Shown: one piece after another, positions 16,946-24,905 of the stretch
Layout of the letters: every line of letters starts with the position of its first letter
Position numbering within the stretch: the first letter of the stretch is position 1
Assembly (NCBI RefSeq): GCF_024459955.1
Contig: NZ_JANFXK010000004.1
Coordinates: forward strand, 124,001 to 188,000
Length of the DNA: 64,000 nucleotides
Direction: 5' to 3'
Source of the DNA: Anaerovorax odorimutans
GTDB lineage: Bacteria; Bacillota; Clostridia; Peptostreptococcales; Anaerovoracaceae
Program-made: the position numbers and the translations under genes
The notes under the pieces: model-generated
Seen by the model: only the letters and a program-made list of their open reading frames with translations
The model's database searches: none
What the model was told of the DNA's origin: nothing

Positions 16946-18886
16946 TTATGTCACCGGGTTTCCGTCATCCGCTGCCGTTGTTACAAACTCAAAGGTCTCT
17001 TTTCCATCAACCTCATTATCAGCAAAGAGGATCATGCCCTTCGATTCCAGGCCTCTGAGCTTTCGAGGCTTGAGGTTGGCCACGATGACCACTTTTCTGC
17101 CAACGCAGTCTTCCGGCTTATGGTAGTCGGCTACACCTGATATGATCTGCCGCCTCTCCGTTCCCATTTTAACCTGGAATACCAGCAGCTTGTCGGCCTT
17201 CGGATGCTTTTCGCAGGAAAGGATCGTTCCCACCCGCAGATCCAGCTTGTCAAAATCGTCGTATACGATTTCATCCTTCAATTCCAGAGGAATGTTCTCT
17301 TCTTCGCCGCCGCCCTTGAGGGCTTCCAGCTCTTCCAGTTCCTTTTCAATGTCCAGTCTCGGGAAAATGGCCTTGCCCTTTTTCACCTGCTCGCCCTGCA
17401 TCATATCAAAGGTGAAAGCGTCCTCCCAGGCAACGTCCGCGTACCACAGTCCCAGCTGCTTTCTGATCTCTGCTGAGGTGGTGTGCATGAACGGATAGAT
17501 CAGGATCGATACGATCCGCAGCGCTTCCGCCAGGTTGTGGAGCACCGTGTCAAGGCGAGGCTTGTCCGCCTCGTTTTTAGCCAGGATCCATGGCGTGTTT
17601 TCATCAATATATTTATTGGCGCGTCTTACGACGATCCAGATTTCCTCCAGAGCCAGATTGAATTCAAACCGGTCCATGTGGGCTTCCACTTTGTCCGCAG
17701 CTGAAACAGCAATGGATTTGAGATCCTTGTCGGTTTCATCCTCCGGCGCAGTGCTTTCCGGCACATAGCTACCGTTGTATTTTTCAATCATGGAAACCGT
17801 TCTGGATACCAGATTGCCCAGGTCGTTGGCCAGATCGTAGTTCATCCTCTTGAGCATCACTTCATTGGTAAAAATGCCATCCTGTCCGAAGGTATATTCT
17901 CTCAGAAGAAAATATTTGAGAGCGTCGATTCCGTAGCGTTCGATCAGCTTTACCGGGTCCACCACATTGCCCTTGGACTTGGACATCTTGCCGCCTTCCA
18001 GCAGCAGCCATCCGTGACCCCTTACCTGCTTCGGAAGCGGCAGTTCCAGGGACATGAGCATTGCCGGCCAGATGACCGTGTGGAAACGCACGATTTCTTT
18101 GCCAACCAGGTGAACGTCTACCGGCCAGTATTCGTTGTAAAGCTCCGGATCATCCGGGTAGCCCAGGGCCGTGATATAGTTGGTGAGCGCGTCCAGCCAT
18201 ACATAGATGACATGCTTCTCATCGATCGGCACGGGAATTCCCCAGTCAAAGGTGGATCTGGAAATGCACAGATCCTCCAACCCCTGTTTTACGAAGGAAA
18301 TCATTTCGTTTCTTCTGCTGTCCGGCTGCAGGAATTCCGGGTTGTTTTCAAACAAGTCCAGAAGCCTGTCCTGATATTTGGAAAGACGGAAGAAATATGC
18401 CTCTTCCTTTGCTTTCTCCACCGGGCGTCCGCAGTCCGGGCATTTTCCGTCTACCAGCTGGCTCTCTGTCCAGAAGGATTCGCAAGGCGTGCAGTACATG
18501 CCCTCGTATTCTCCTTTATAGATGTCGCCCTTTTCATAAAGCTGCGTGAATATTTTCTGAACCCGCTCCACGTGACGCGGTTCCGTGGTTCTGATAAAGT
18601 CATCGTTGGAAATCTCCATAGTCTTCCACAGGTCTTTGATGCCGTCCACGATTTTGTCCACGTATTCCTGAGGGGATACGCCCTGCTCTTTCGCTATGGT
18701 CTGGATCTTCTGTCCGTGTTCGTCCGTACCTGTCAGAAACCGTACATCATAGCCCGACAGCCGCTTGAAGCGCGCCATGGCATCTGCCATTACGGTACAA
18801 TAGGTATGTCCTATATGAAGGTTGGAACTCGGATAGTAGATAGGCGTTGTAATATAATATTTGCCTTTTTTCTCTGTCATTTTCAA
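16946..18886 (-). CDS. metG: Methionyl-tRNA synthetase
   Basis: Charges tRNA-Met. The class I signatures are HIGHTYCT near residue 20 and KMSKSKGNVV near 300. A zinc knuckle CTPC...CPDC lies in the connective domain at about 125-150. Residues ~530-646 form a C-terminal tRNA-binding (EMAPII-like) domain with DLRVGTILSCEKHPKADKL, giving the 646-residue dimeric type. Translation could start at TTG (18886), 7 bp after AAGGA, or at ATG two codons later (18880). The gene heads a metG-lipoprotein-tatD unit with its own promoter. Confidence 0.97.
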   Translation of the reverse strand: MKMTEKKGKYYITTPIYYPSSNLHIGHTYCTVMADAMARFKRLSGYDVRFLTGTDEHGQKIQTIAKEQGVSPQEYVDKIVDGIKDLWKTMEISNDDFIRTTEPRHVERVQKIFTQLYEKGDIYKGEYEGMYCTPCESFWTESQLVDGKCPDCGRPVEKAKEEAYFFRLSKYQDRLLDLFENNPEFLQPDSRRNEMISFVKQGLEDLCISRSTFDWGIPVPIDEKHVIYVWLDALTNYITALGYPDDPELYNEYWPVDVHLVGKEIVRFHTVIWPAMLMSLELPLPKQVRGHGWLLLEGGKMSKSKGNVVDPVKLIERYGIDALKYFLLREYTFGQDGIFTNEVMLKRMNYDLANDLGNLVSRTVSMIEKYNGSYVPESTAPEDETDKDLKSIAVSAADKVEAHMDRFEFNLALEEIWIVVRRANKYIDENTPWILAKNEADKPRLDTVLHNLAEALRIVSILIYPFMHTTSAEIRKQLGLWYADVAWEDAFTFDMMQGEQVKKGKAIFPRLDIEKELEELEALKGGGEEENIPLELKDEIVYDDFDKLDLRVGTILSCEKHPKADKLLVFQVKMGTERRQIISGVADYHKPEDCVGRKVVIVANLKPRKLRGLESKGMILFADNEVDGKETFEFVTTAADDGNPVT

Positions 18887-19015
18887 ATCATTCCTTTCTT
18901 ACGCCAGCCGCAAATGAGCGGCAGCAGTGTAACGCATGGAGACTTTACCCCATACGCCCGGGCAGATCCGTCCCCGCAGCGAAGCCGCAGTCAATGGATG
19001 GAGGTGCTATTCATT

Positions 19016-19045
19016 AGAATATCACGGTTGGGGTACACCCGTCAA
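19016..19045 (-). promoter_or_regulatory. Predicted metG promoter
   Basis: Minus-strand TTGACG (19040-19045) and TATTCT (19016-19021) are 18 bp apart. The ~125-nt leader contains a small hairpin (CTGCGGC, TTC loop, GCTGCGG). I looked for a T-box there and found none. Confidence 0.55.
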
Positions 19046-19075
19046 TGAAGGCAAAAATCTTTTTTAAAAAAAGTG

Positions 19076-19127
19076 TTGACAGATCCGTGCGTCCATAGTA
19101 TACTTTTGGTTAGTTAAAGCTAACCAA
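19076..19127 (+). promoter_or_regulatory. Sigma-A promoter with iron-type operator for DUF3793 gene
   Basis: TTGACA (19076-19081), 17 bp, TATACT (19099-19104): close to an ideal sigma-A promoter. Directly after the -10 is the palindrome TTGGTTAG-N6-CTAACCAA (19106-19127), placed to block transcription. GTTAG-N6-CTAAC palindromes resemble DtxR/IdeR/MntR-class operators; the regulator is not in the window. Confidence 0.75.
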
Positions 19128-19179
19128 TTATTGAACAAGTCGCTGCAGGGAATTGCTAGATTCCTTATTTTTTACCTCA

Positions 19180-19200
19180 TTGGTTAGCAATAACTAACTT
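19180..19200 (+). promoter_or_regulatory. Second operator-like palindrome before DUF3793 gene
   Basis: TTGGTTAG-N6-CTAAC (19180-19198) repeats the spacing of the promoter-proximal palindrome 74 bp upstream and lies just before the ribosome site. Two matching sites suggest cooperative or looped repression. Confidence 0.6.
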
Positions 19201-19219
19201 TCAGGATCAGGAGGAACTC

Positions 19220-19771
19220 ATGTTAGATAAGCATCTGGTTGCCCATTGCTCGCCAACACTGGCCGGACTGAAAAGTGCCAACATATTCAATTACTCTTTT
19301 AAATCAATAAAACTTTTAGAGCAGCAGCTGGAACTTCTCCGCGCCGATCTTCGTCCAAAAGGCGTATCCCTCCGTGTGCTGCGCAGATCAGGAAAACGTG
19401 CTCTGATCTATGTGTACCGCAGCGCCAGGGTCCAGGAAGAATTACAAAGACAGGGTGTTTTGGACTTCCTTTCAAACTATGGCTATGAAACGGACCGACT
19501 CGAAGTTTGTTTGCAATATCTCAGCGTGCGAATATCTTCTCACTTAGAATTTCCTCACGAGATCGGTCTGTTTCTCGGCTACCCTCTCGATGATGTCAAG
19601 GGCTTCATCGAAAACAAAGGAAGGAACAGCCGCTGCTGCGGCTGCTGGAAGGTCTACTGCAATGAATGTGAAGCGCAAAAACTTTTTGACCGATTCGAAA
19701 AATGCAGAGCTATTTATTGGAATCTGTTCAACCGCGGCAAGTCCGTCGTTCAACTGACGGTGGCCGCATAG
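19220..19771 (+). CDS. DUF3793 family protein
   Basis: 183 residues, start supported by AGGAGG 8 bp upstream. The sequence matches the DUF3793 pattern: an early VAHCSPTLAGLKSANIF, a middle RSARVQEELQ...L segment, FPHEIGLFLGYPLDDVKGFI, then a cysteine-rich CCGCWKVYCNECEA and a C-terminal FDRFEKCRAIYW helix. Genes of this family are often found near ferrous iron transporters and flavodoxins in anaerobes (family knowledge, from memory), consistent with the operator pair here. No biochemical role is established. It is a single-gene transcript with its own promoter and terminator. Confidence 0.85.
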   Translation: MLDKHLVAHCSPTLAGLKSANIFNYSFKSIKLLEQQLELLRADLRPKGVSLRVLRRSGKRALIYVYRSARVQEELQRQGVLDFLSNYGYETDRLEVCLQYLSVRISSHLEFPHEIGLFLGYPLDDVKGFIENKGRNSRCCGCWKVYCNECEAQKLFDRFEKCRAIYWNLFNRGKSVVQLTVAA

Positions 19772-19800
19772 CTAGTAAATAGCCATTAATAAAATCATGT

Positions 19801-19837
19801 AAGCGCCTGTACAGAGCAGGCGCTTGCCTCCTTTTTT
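19801..19837 (+). terminator. Rho-independent terminator after DUF3793 gene
   Basis: A 9-bp perfect stem AAGCGCCTG/CAGGCGCTT (19801-19809, 19817-19825), 7-nt loop, with a T6 run at 19832-19837 six bases after the stem. Confidence 0.75.
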
Positions 19838-19865
19838 GGGCAAGATCCTTGTTTGGGGCGGTATC

Positions 19866-20050
19866 CATAATTGTTCAACACCGCGTCCATTTCGCCTTGG
19901 TTGTTGAGGTATTTCCAAGGGTTGCGGCCGCTGCTTCTGCTCCAAGATCCCTCTTGACCCAGTTTCTACGCATTCATGTCCTGTTATCCTTGAAAAAAGA
20001 TCAACAAAAGCCTGGTTTCTCGCTGCGTGTTGATGAAAATAGCAATTTGT
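19866..20050 (+). repeat. Repeat B, copy 4
   Basis: More diverged: left end ATAATTGTTCAACACCG, then TTGTTGAGGTATTTCCAAGG, CCTTGAAAAAAGATCAACAA and GTTGATGAAAATAGCAATTT at the right. The middle GCATATTGATCAAA block is lost. It lies ~52 bp before repeat A copy 4, the same order as at 14.6-15.0 kb. Confidence 0.75.
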
Positions 20051-20102
20051 CTTTTTTTGGCAGTTTCTCATAAGGCCATACTCGCCGCAAAACCATACCC
20101 GA

Positions 20103-20264
20103 CCGGTAACTTTTCTCGATTTTTTCAAAAAGTTACGCATTTTTCAACGATCCTGCGGCCTCCCAAAGCGCCCGAAGCACAAACTGTCATTTTCTACGGC
20201 TCCGGGCACCCGCAAACCCACAGCTTTGCGTAACCTTGCACCGATTTGAAGAAAAAGTTACCGC
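20103..20264 (+). repeat. Repeat A, copy 4
   Basis: Left hairpin GGTAACTTTTCTCG to AAAAAGTTACGCA is intact; the right hairpin is worn (TGCGTAACCTTGCACC) but ends AAAAAGTTACC. The interior blocks are kept. The 20 bp upstream (GCAAAACCATACCCGACC) also resemble the flank of copy 3, so the repeated unit may extend beyond the hairpin ends. Confidence 0.83.
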
Positions 20265-20282
20265 CAGCAGTCCGGCTGCAAC

Positions 20283-20308
20283 AAAAAATGGCCGCGGGTT
20301 TGCGGCCA
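20283..20308 (-). terminator. Rho-independent terminator of uppP
   Basis: Minus-strand stem TGGCCGC/GCGGCCA (7 bp, 6-nt loop) followed by U6 (A run 20283-20288), 9 bp after the uppP stop. Nearly the same sequence as the tatD terminator. Confidence 0.85.
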
Positions 20309-20316
20309 CCTTGATT

Positions 20317-21123
20317 TTAAAAAAACGTTTTAAATCCAAAATACCCCAGCACGATCACGCCCAGCACGATCCGATACCAGCCGAACACTTTAAAATCGTG
20401 CTTCTTAATATAATTCATCAGGAATTTGATGGCTGCCATGGAAACCAGGAAAGCCACGATCATTCCGTTAATCAGGAGCAGCGATTCTTCTCCTGTAAAG
20501 TTCATACCGAATTTAACCAGCTTGAGAAGGCTGGCGCCGAACATGACCGGGATTGCCAGAAAAAAGGTAAATTCCGCCGCCGTCGTTCTGCTGACGCCGA
20601 TCATCAGTCCGCCGAGAATTGTCGCGCCTGAGCGGGAGGTTCCGGGAAATACCGCGGCGATCAACTGGAAGACCCCAATAATCAAGGCCTGTTTGTATGT
20701 GAGGTCGTCGATGCTGTTTACTTTTGGAACAGCCTTTTTATTGCGGTTTTCTATGACAATAAACAGCACACCAAAAATAATCAGCATGATTGCTACTGTC
20801 TGGTAGTTATAGAACAGCGCGTTGAGCACATCGTCCAAAAGAAGCCCCACCACTGCTGCCGGCACACAGGCCACAACGATCTTCACCCACATGATCCAGG
20901 TTTTTTTGCTGGTGGGAATGAGCCTTCTCCAATAGATGACCACTACCGCCAGAATGGCGCCCAGCTGTATGACCACCAGAAACATCTCCAGAAATTCCGG
21001 GGTTACCTTCAGCTTGATAAATTCATCCACCAGAATCATATGCCCGGTACTGCTGATGGGTAGCCATTCCGTGATCCCTTCCACAATACCGAGAACTATC
21101 GCTTTTATAATTTCAATCTCCAT
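20317..21123 (-). CDS. uppP: Undecaprenyl-diphosphate phosphatase
   Basis: Integral membrane enzyme (BacA family) that recycles the C55 lipid carrier for peptidoglycan synthesis and gives some bacitracin resistance. 268 residues with about eight membrane helices. Both catalytic motifs are present: [15 protein letters not shown] near residue 15 and [10 protein letters not shown] near 160. The ATG is preceded by GGGAAAGGGAAAAAT. It is transcribed behind the stand-alone AICAR transformylase gene (22-bp gap), though the two have no obvious link. Confidence 0.96.
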   Translation of the reverse strand: MEIEIIKAIVLGIVEGITEWLPISSTGHMILVDEFIKLKVTPEFLEMFLVVIQLGAILAVVVIYWRRLIPTSKKTWIMWVKIVVACVPAAVVGLLLDDVLNALFYNYQTVAIMLIIFGVLFIVIENRNKKAVPKVNSIDDLTYKQALIIGVFQLIAAVFPGTSRSGATILGGLMIGVSRTTAAEFTFFLAIPVMFGASLLKLVKFGMNFTGEESLLLINGMIVAFLVSMAAIKFLMNYIKKHDFKVFGWYRIVLGVIVLGYFGFKTFF

Positions 21124-21145
21124 TTATTTTTCCCTTTCCCCTGTT

Positions 21146-22318
21146 TTAATGATGGAACAGCCTGAGCCCCGTAAAGGCCATGGTAATCCCGTATTTATCA
21201 CACGTCTCAATAACATTGTCATCCCTGACCGAGCCGCCGGCCTGGGCTATGTATTTAACACCGCTCTTATGGGCCCGCTCAATGTTGTCACCGAATGGGA
21301 AGAAGGCGTCGGACCCCAGCGAAACTCCGTCCAGCTTTTCCAGCCAGGCTTGTTTTTCTTCTCTTGTCAGCACCTGTGGTTTTTCCGTGAAAAAGGCTTG
21401 CCAGATTCCGTCCCGCAGAACATCGTCGTAATCGTCGGAAATATACACATCGATGGTATTATCCCGATCAGCGCGCCGGATATCTTCTTTGAACGGAAGA
21501 TTCAGCACCTTGGGATGCTGACGCAGAAACCAGATGTCTGCTTTGTTTCCGGCAAGACGCGTACAGTGAATCCGCGACTGCTGGCCGGCACCGATACCGA
21601 TGGCCTGGCCGTCCTTGGCATAGCAGACCGAGTTGGACTGGGTATATTTCAAAGTAATCAGAGCAATCAGAAGATCCCTCTTTGCCTCTTCCGGCAGTTC
21701 CTTCTGCGCAGTAGGAATTTCGCGAAGCAGTTCTTCTGTAATGCGAGCATCGTTTCTTCCCTGCTCAAAGGTGATACCGAAGACCTCTTTTGTTTCCTGC
21801 TTGTGCGGGATGTATTGGGGGTCGATCTGAATCACCAGATAGCTGCCCTTTCTCTTGCTTTTAAGAATTTCCAGAGCTTTTTCTGAGTAGGACGGCGCGA
21901 TGATTCCATCGGAGACTTCCCTTTTCAAAAACTCCGCGGTCTGCTCGTCACATTCATCCGACAGGGCTACAAAATCGCCGTAGGAGGACATGCGGTCCGC
22001 CCCTCTTGCTCTTATGTAGGCCGTCGCCATATCAGACAGCTCTACGCCTTCTACAAAATAAATCTTTTTTAAGGTCTCGTCCAGCGGCGTACATACCGCG
22101 GCGCCCGCCGGGCTGACATGCTTGAAGGACGCGGCGGCGGCCATGCCGGTGGCTTCTTTCAGCTCCTTTACCAGCTGCCAGCTGTTGAAAGCGTCCAACA
22201 AATTGATATATCCCGGCTTTCCATTGAGTATTGTAATGGGCAGCTGTCCATCCTTCATATAAATCTTCGCCGGTTTCTGGTTGGGGTTGCATCCATATTT
22301 CAGTTCCAGTTCTTTCAC
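21146..22318 (-). CDS. Stand-alone AICAR formyltransferase (PurH-like)
   Basis: Transfers a formyl group from 10-formyl-tetrahydrofolate to AICAR to give FAICAR. 390 residues, containing only the AICARFT half of PurH; the IMP cyclohydrolase domain is absent. The catalytic Lys-His pair is in ASFKHVSPAGAAV (K66, H67). SVCYAKDGQAIGIGAGQQSR and SDAFFPFGDN match the folate/AICAR site, and the C-terminal GLRLFHH mirrors the PurH end. Translation starts at GTG. It has its own promoter, while a complete bifunctional PurH is made from the operon 4 kb away. It may serve a different growth state or a folate-salvage role. Confidence 0.92.
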   Translation of the reverse strand: MKELELKYGCNPNQKPAKIYMKDGQLPITILNGKPGYINLLDAFNSWQLVKELKEATGMAAAASFKHVSPAGAAVCTPLDETLKKIYFVEGVELSDMATAYIRARGADRMSSYGDFVALSDECDEQTAEFLKREVSDGIIAPSYSEKALEILKSKRKGSYLVIQIDPQYIPHKQETKEVFGITFEQGRNDARITEELLREIPTAQKELPEEAKRDLLIALITLKYTQSNSVCYAKDGQAIGIGAGQQSRIHCTRLAGNKADIWFLRQHPKVLNLPFKEDIRRADRDNTIDVYISDDYDDVLRDGIWQAFFTEKPQVLTREEKQAWLEKLDGVSLGSDAFFPFGDNIERAHKSGVKYIAQAGGSVRDDNVIETCDKYGITMAFTGLRLFHH

Positions 22319-22370
22319 GTTTTATTCTCCTCTCAGCGTTGTACGCATAATTTTTAACATTCCAAGAAAT

Positions 22371-22399
22371 ATATTATCGGATATGCCCTCCAATGTCAA
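22371..22399 (-). promoter_or_regulatory. Promoter of stand-alone AICAR transformylase
   Basis: Minus-strand TTGACA (22394-22399), 17 bp, TAATAT (22371-22376); close to consensus and about 50 bp before the GTG start. No PurR-type box is evident here. Confidence 0.7.
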
Positions 22400-22478
22400 A
22401 AATATCTGTTGCTTTTTTTATTATAATCTGTCATACTTTAAAACATAATATTGAAAATTATATTAGGAGATATCAATT

Positions 22479-23108
22479 ATGACAATTCGCACTTTTAAAC
22501 CCAGAGAATATTGGAGCTTTTGGACCCACTTTATCGGAGCGATCCTGGCTGTTGCCGCTGCCGTACTGCTGGCTTGTTTCCGCCGGGAAGAAAACTCCTG
22601 GTCTTATGTGGTCTTTGGGCTGTCCCTCATCGCGCTCTATTCCTGCAGCAGCATCTATCACTATTCGCAGGGGTCTGAGAGCAGGGTGCGGAGGCTTCGC
22701 AAGCTGGATCACTCCATGATCTACGTTTTGATCGCCGGGACCTATACACCGATCCTGGCCAATTGTATGGAGGAAAGCCGCGGCCTTATCTGGCTGATCG
22801 CTGTCTGGAGCGTCGCCATCGTGGGAATTGTCCTGAAAGTCTGCTGGCTCAACGGCCCCCGCTGGCTGTACACTTGCCTGTATTTAATCATGGGCTGGGC
22901 GATCGTCTTTCAGATCGGGGCTCTGAATGTATCATCCGAATTTGTCTTCTGGCTGGCTGCCGGCGGAATCCTTTACTCCATTGGCGCAGTTATGTACATT
23001 ATAAAAAAGCCAAACATCTTTGCGACATTTGGCTTTCATGAGATTTTCCATATATTTATCATTTTAGGCTCTATGTGCCATTTCCTGGCAATCTTCTTAT
23101 TTATCTGA
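22479..23108 (+). CDS. Hemolysin III family (PAQR-type) membrane protein
   Basis: 209 residues with seven predicted membrane helices. Family marks are the helix 1 region REYWSFWTHFIGAILA, the CSSIYHYS motif after helix 2, KLDHSMIYVLIAGTYTPI, and the C-terminal FHEIFHIFIILGSMCHF. The conserved Ser, Asp and three His residues form the metal site of the wider PAQR/CREST superfamily and suggest a membrane hydrolase activity; hemolysis itself is doubtful for most members. An AGGAG site precedes the ATG. The last 12 bp overlap a convergent small gene. Confidence 0.92.
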   Translation: MTIRTFKPREYWSFWTHFIGAILAVAAAVLLACFRREENSWSYVVFGLSLIALYSCSSIYHYSQGSESRVRRLRKLDHSMIYVLIAGTYTPILANCMEESRGLIWLIAVWSVAIVGIVLKVCWLNGPRWLYTCLYLIMGWAIVFQIGALNVSSEFVFWLAAGGILYSIGAVMYIIKKPNIFATFGFHEIFHIFIILGSMCHFLAIFLFI

Positions 23109-23348
23109 GCCGTCTTTACAGTAGTCCGACAGATATCTTCTTATTTCGGGTTCGGTATCAAAGCTGCAATCCTGCCCGCTGATATATGAGGCCGTGTCCC
23201 GCCAGCCCCTGCCTGTGTAAAGGTTATGGGGAATCCGATCGATTGCACGCAGAATATCGGCCTTTTTGCCGACCTGATGCAAATCGGAAAGAAAGCTGCA
23301 TCCGGCTTTCTCGGCAATCTCTTCAAGCAGCAAACTGCTGTCTTCCAT
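23097..23348 (-). CDS. Hypothetical protein, 83 residues
   Basis: A small ORF read convergently to the hemolysin III gene, overlapping it by 12 bp. The start chosen (MEDSSLLLEEIAEKAGC) follows a strong GGGGAGGTGACGG ribosome site; a longer frame upstream would need TTG. The protein is soluble and acidic, with an N-terminal helix, the phrase HQVGKKADILRAIDRIP in the middle and a Tyr-rich C terminus (RRYLSDYCKDG). I do not recognise a family. The good ribosome site and protein-like composition make it probably real. Confidence 0.55.
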   Translation of the reverse strand: MEDSSLLLEEIAEKAGCSFLSDLHQVGKKADILRAIDRIPHNLYTGRGWRDTASYISGQDCSFDTEPEIRRYLSDYCKDGSDK

Positions 23349-23537
23349 GGCAACCGTCACCTCCCCTGTTTTGGTCAGAAAATCAGACAAAATTCGCCAG
23401 CCATGATATACTTTTTCAGGAAGGATTTTTGCTCTATTTGCTTGAATTTTGCCTTATGTACCATGAAAACAGGGCTGGCTAAAAAAGTCTACTTTTTTTA
23501 CCACAGGCCTCAGCCGTATCCGGGACGGGAGCTCGTT

Positions 23538-24131
23538 CTAAAGGAAGTCCTTCGCCCATTTGAAGAAGGTGTTGTGGGTTACGTTAAGCCTGCGGGCGGC
23601 TTCTCTGCCGCTGATCTGGCCCGTTCTCCACATTTCCCGCAGGAAAAAGAAATCTTCAGGAATCTGCTTCTGCGGCCTTCCAAAGCGCACGCCTCTGGCT
23701 TTGGCCGCCGCGATGCCTTCGGTCTGCCTCTGGCGGATGTTTTCCCGCTCGGTCTGGGCCACATAGCTGAGCAGCTGCAGGACGATATCGGCGATCAGAG
23801 TGCCCGTCAGATCCTTGCTGCCCTGAGTGTTGAGAAGCGGCATATCCAGCACCGTCACGTTGACCCGCTTCTCCTTGGTCAGCAGTCGCCACTGCTCCAG
23901 AATTTCCTCGTAGTTGCGTCCCAGCCGGTCAATGGATTTGACAGCCACTACATCCCCCGGTTTCAATCTGCGCAGGAGCCGTTTGTACTGGGGCCGGTTA
24001 AAATCCTTTCCGCTCTGCTTATCCAGATAGATGTGATCGGCCGGAACGGAAAATTCTCTAAGAGCGATTATCTGCCGATCTTCGTTTTGTTCCCGGGTGG
24101 ATACCCTTGCGTATCCATAGAGTTGTTTCAT
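23538..24131 (-). CDS. Serine recombinase (resolvase/invertase family)
   Basis: 197-residue site-specific recombinase. The catalytic serine is in YGYARVSTREQ near residue 11; DRLGRN and the long helix with QLLSYVAQTERENIRQRQ follow; a C-terminal HTH (SGREAARRLNVTHNTFFKWAK) completes a resolvase/DNA-invertase layout. The arginines of the active site (R8, R69-RLGRN area) are kept, so it should be active. No transposase or terminal repeats surround it. A 7-bp inverted repeat (GCCAGCC at 23396 and GGCTGGC at 23473) lies downstream but is too short to call a recombination site. It may be an orphan left by a mobile element. Confidence 0.9.
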   Translation of the reverse strand: MKQLYGYARVSTREQNEDRQIIALREFSVPADHIYLDKQSGKDFNRPQYKRLLRRLKPGDVVAVKSIDRLGRNYEEILEQWRLLTKEKRVNVTVLDMPLLNTQGSKDLTGTLIADIVLQLLSYVAQTERENIRQRQTEGIAAAKARGVRFGRPQKQIPEDFFFLREMWRTGQISGREAARRLNVTHNTFFKWAKDFL

Positions 24132-24206
24132 AATCTCTCCTCTCTCCTTTTCTTTTTTTCGTTAGTATATCCAATTGAATACCGAATCAAGCATTTGCGC
24201 AAATCA

Positions 24207-24239
24207 AAAAGGACCGTCATCCGTCCCGACGGTCCTTTT
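24207..24239 (-). terminator. Terminator at the end of the purine operon
   Basis: A 12-bp perfect stem (24207-24218 and 24228-24239, AAAAGGACCGTC) with a 9-nt loop and U-rich ends on both strands. It lies 20 bp after the stop of the cytidylate-kinase-like gene, the last gene of the pur run. Confidence 0.88.
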
Positions 24240-24260
24240 GTTTCAATTGTTCGTTTGCCG

Positions 24261-24875
24261 CTATCGATCCAGCTTCAATTCCAGATAATCCTTGATGATC
24301 TTCACGATATTTTCTATGGATATGTATCCGCTGTCAATACACAGGTTGTAGTTGACCGGATCTCCCCATTTGCGGCCGGTGTGGTAATTATAGTAATTGG
24401 CACGGGCTTTATCCGTATCGTTCATGATTTTTTTAACATCCTTTTCAGGCACTCCGTATTCTTCCACCGCGCGTTTGATCTTATCCTCCGCCTCTGCGTA
24501 AATAAAGATATTGGTTGCGCCATGAATGCCGCGAAGCACATAGTCCGCACATCTTCCTACGATGACGCAGGAGCCTTCATCTGCGATTTTTCGGATCGTA
24601 TCGAACTGAGCCAGGAAAAAGCGTTCATTCAGAGACAGGCTGTCCGGGCCGGAATCCCCGGTCCCAAAGGCGGAAGACAGACTGTAAAAAAAGCTGTTTT
24701 TCGCTTTCATCTCTGCCTCTTCCATCATTTCTCTGGAAAAGCCGCTTTCTTCGGCAATCCTCGAAAGGAGTTCTTTATCATAATAGGGAATCCCTAAATC
24801 GTCAGCCAGACGTCTTCCGATCAGTCTACCCCCGCTGCCAAACTCACGGCTGATGGTTATAATTTGCTTTTTCAT
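24261..24875 (-). CDS. Cytidylate kinase-like protein
   Basis: 204 residues of the Cytidylate_kin2 family. The P-loop-like start is IITISREFGSGGRLIG (residues 5-20); GSCVIVGRCADYVL and a C-terminal RANYYNYHTGRKWG follow, the latter probably the nucleotide or substrate lid. These proteins resemble Cmk but lack proof of CMP kinase activity. It follows purD by 30 bp with no terminator between, so it is the tenth gene of the purine transcript. A paralogous domain forms the C-terminal half of the membrane fusion at 54.4-55.7 kb. Confidence 0.88.
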   Translation of the reverse strand: MKKQIITISREFGSGGRLIGRRLADDLGIPYYDKELLSRIAEESGFSREMMEEAEMKAKNSFFYSLSSAFGTGDSGPDSLSLNERFFLAQFDTIRKIADEGSCVIVGRCADYVLRGIHGATNIFIYAEAEDKIKRAVEEYGVPEKDVKKIMNDTDKARANYYNYHTGRKWGDPVNYNLCIDSGYISIENIVKIIKDYLELKLDR

Positions 24876-24905
24876 AACGTTGCCTCCCTTGATTTATTTT
24901 TTCTA

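Noticed and set aside
18890-19045. T-box riboswitch before metG
   Set aside because: No GGTGGTACCGCG-type T-box sequence or large leader; only a small hairpin is present.
22319-23540. Invertible promoter controlled by the serine recombinase
   Set aside because: Only a 7-bp inverted repeat was found, too short and not flanking a promoter of the neighbouring genes.
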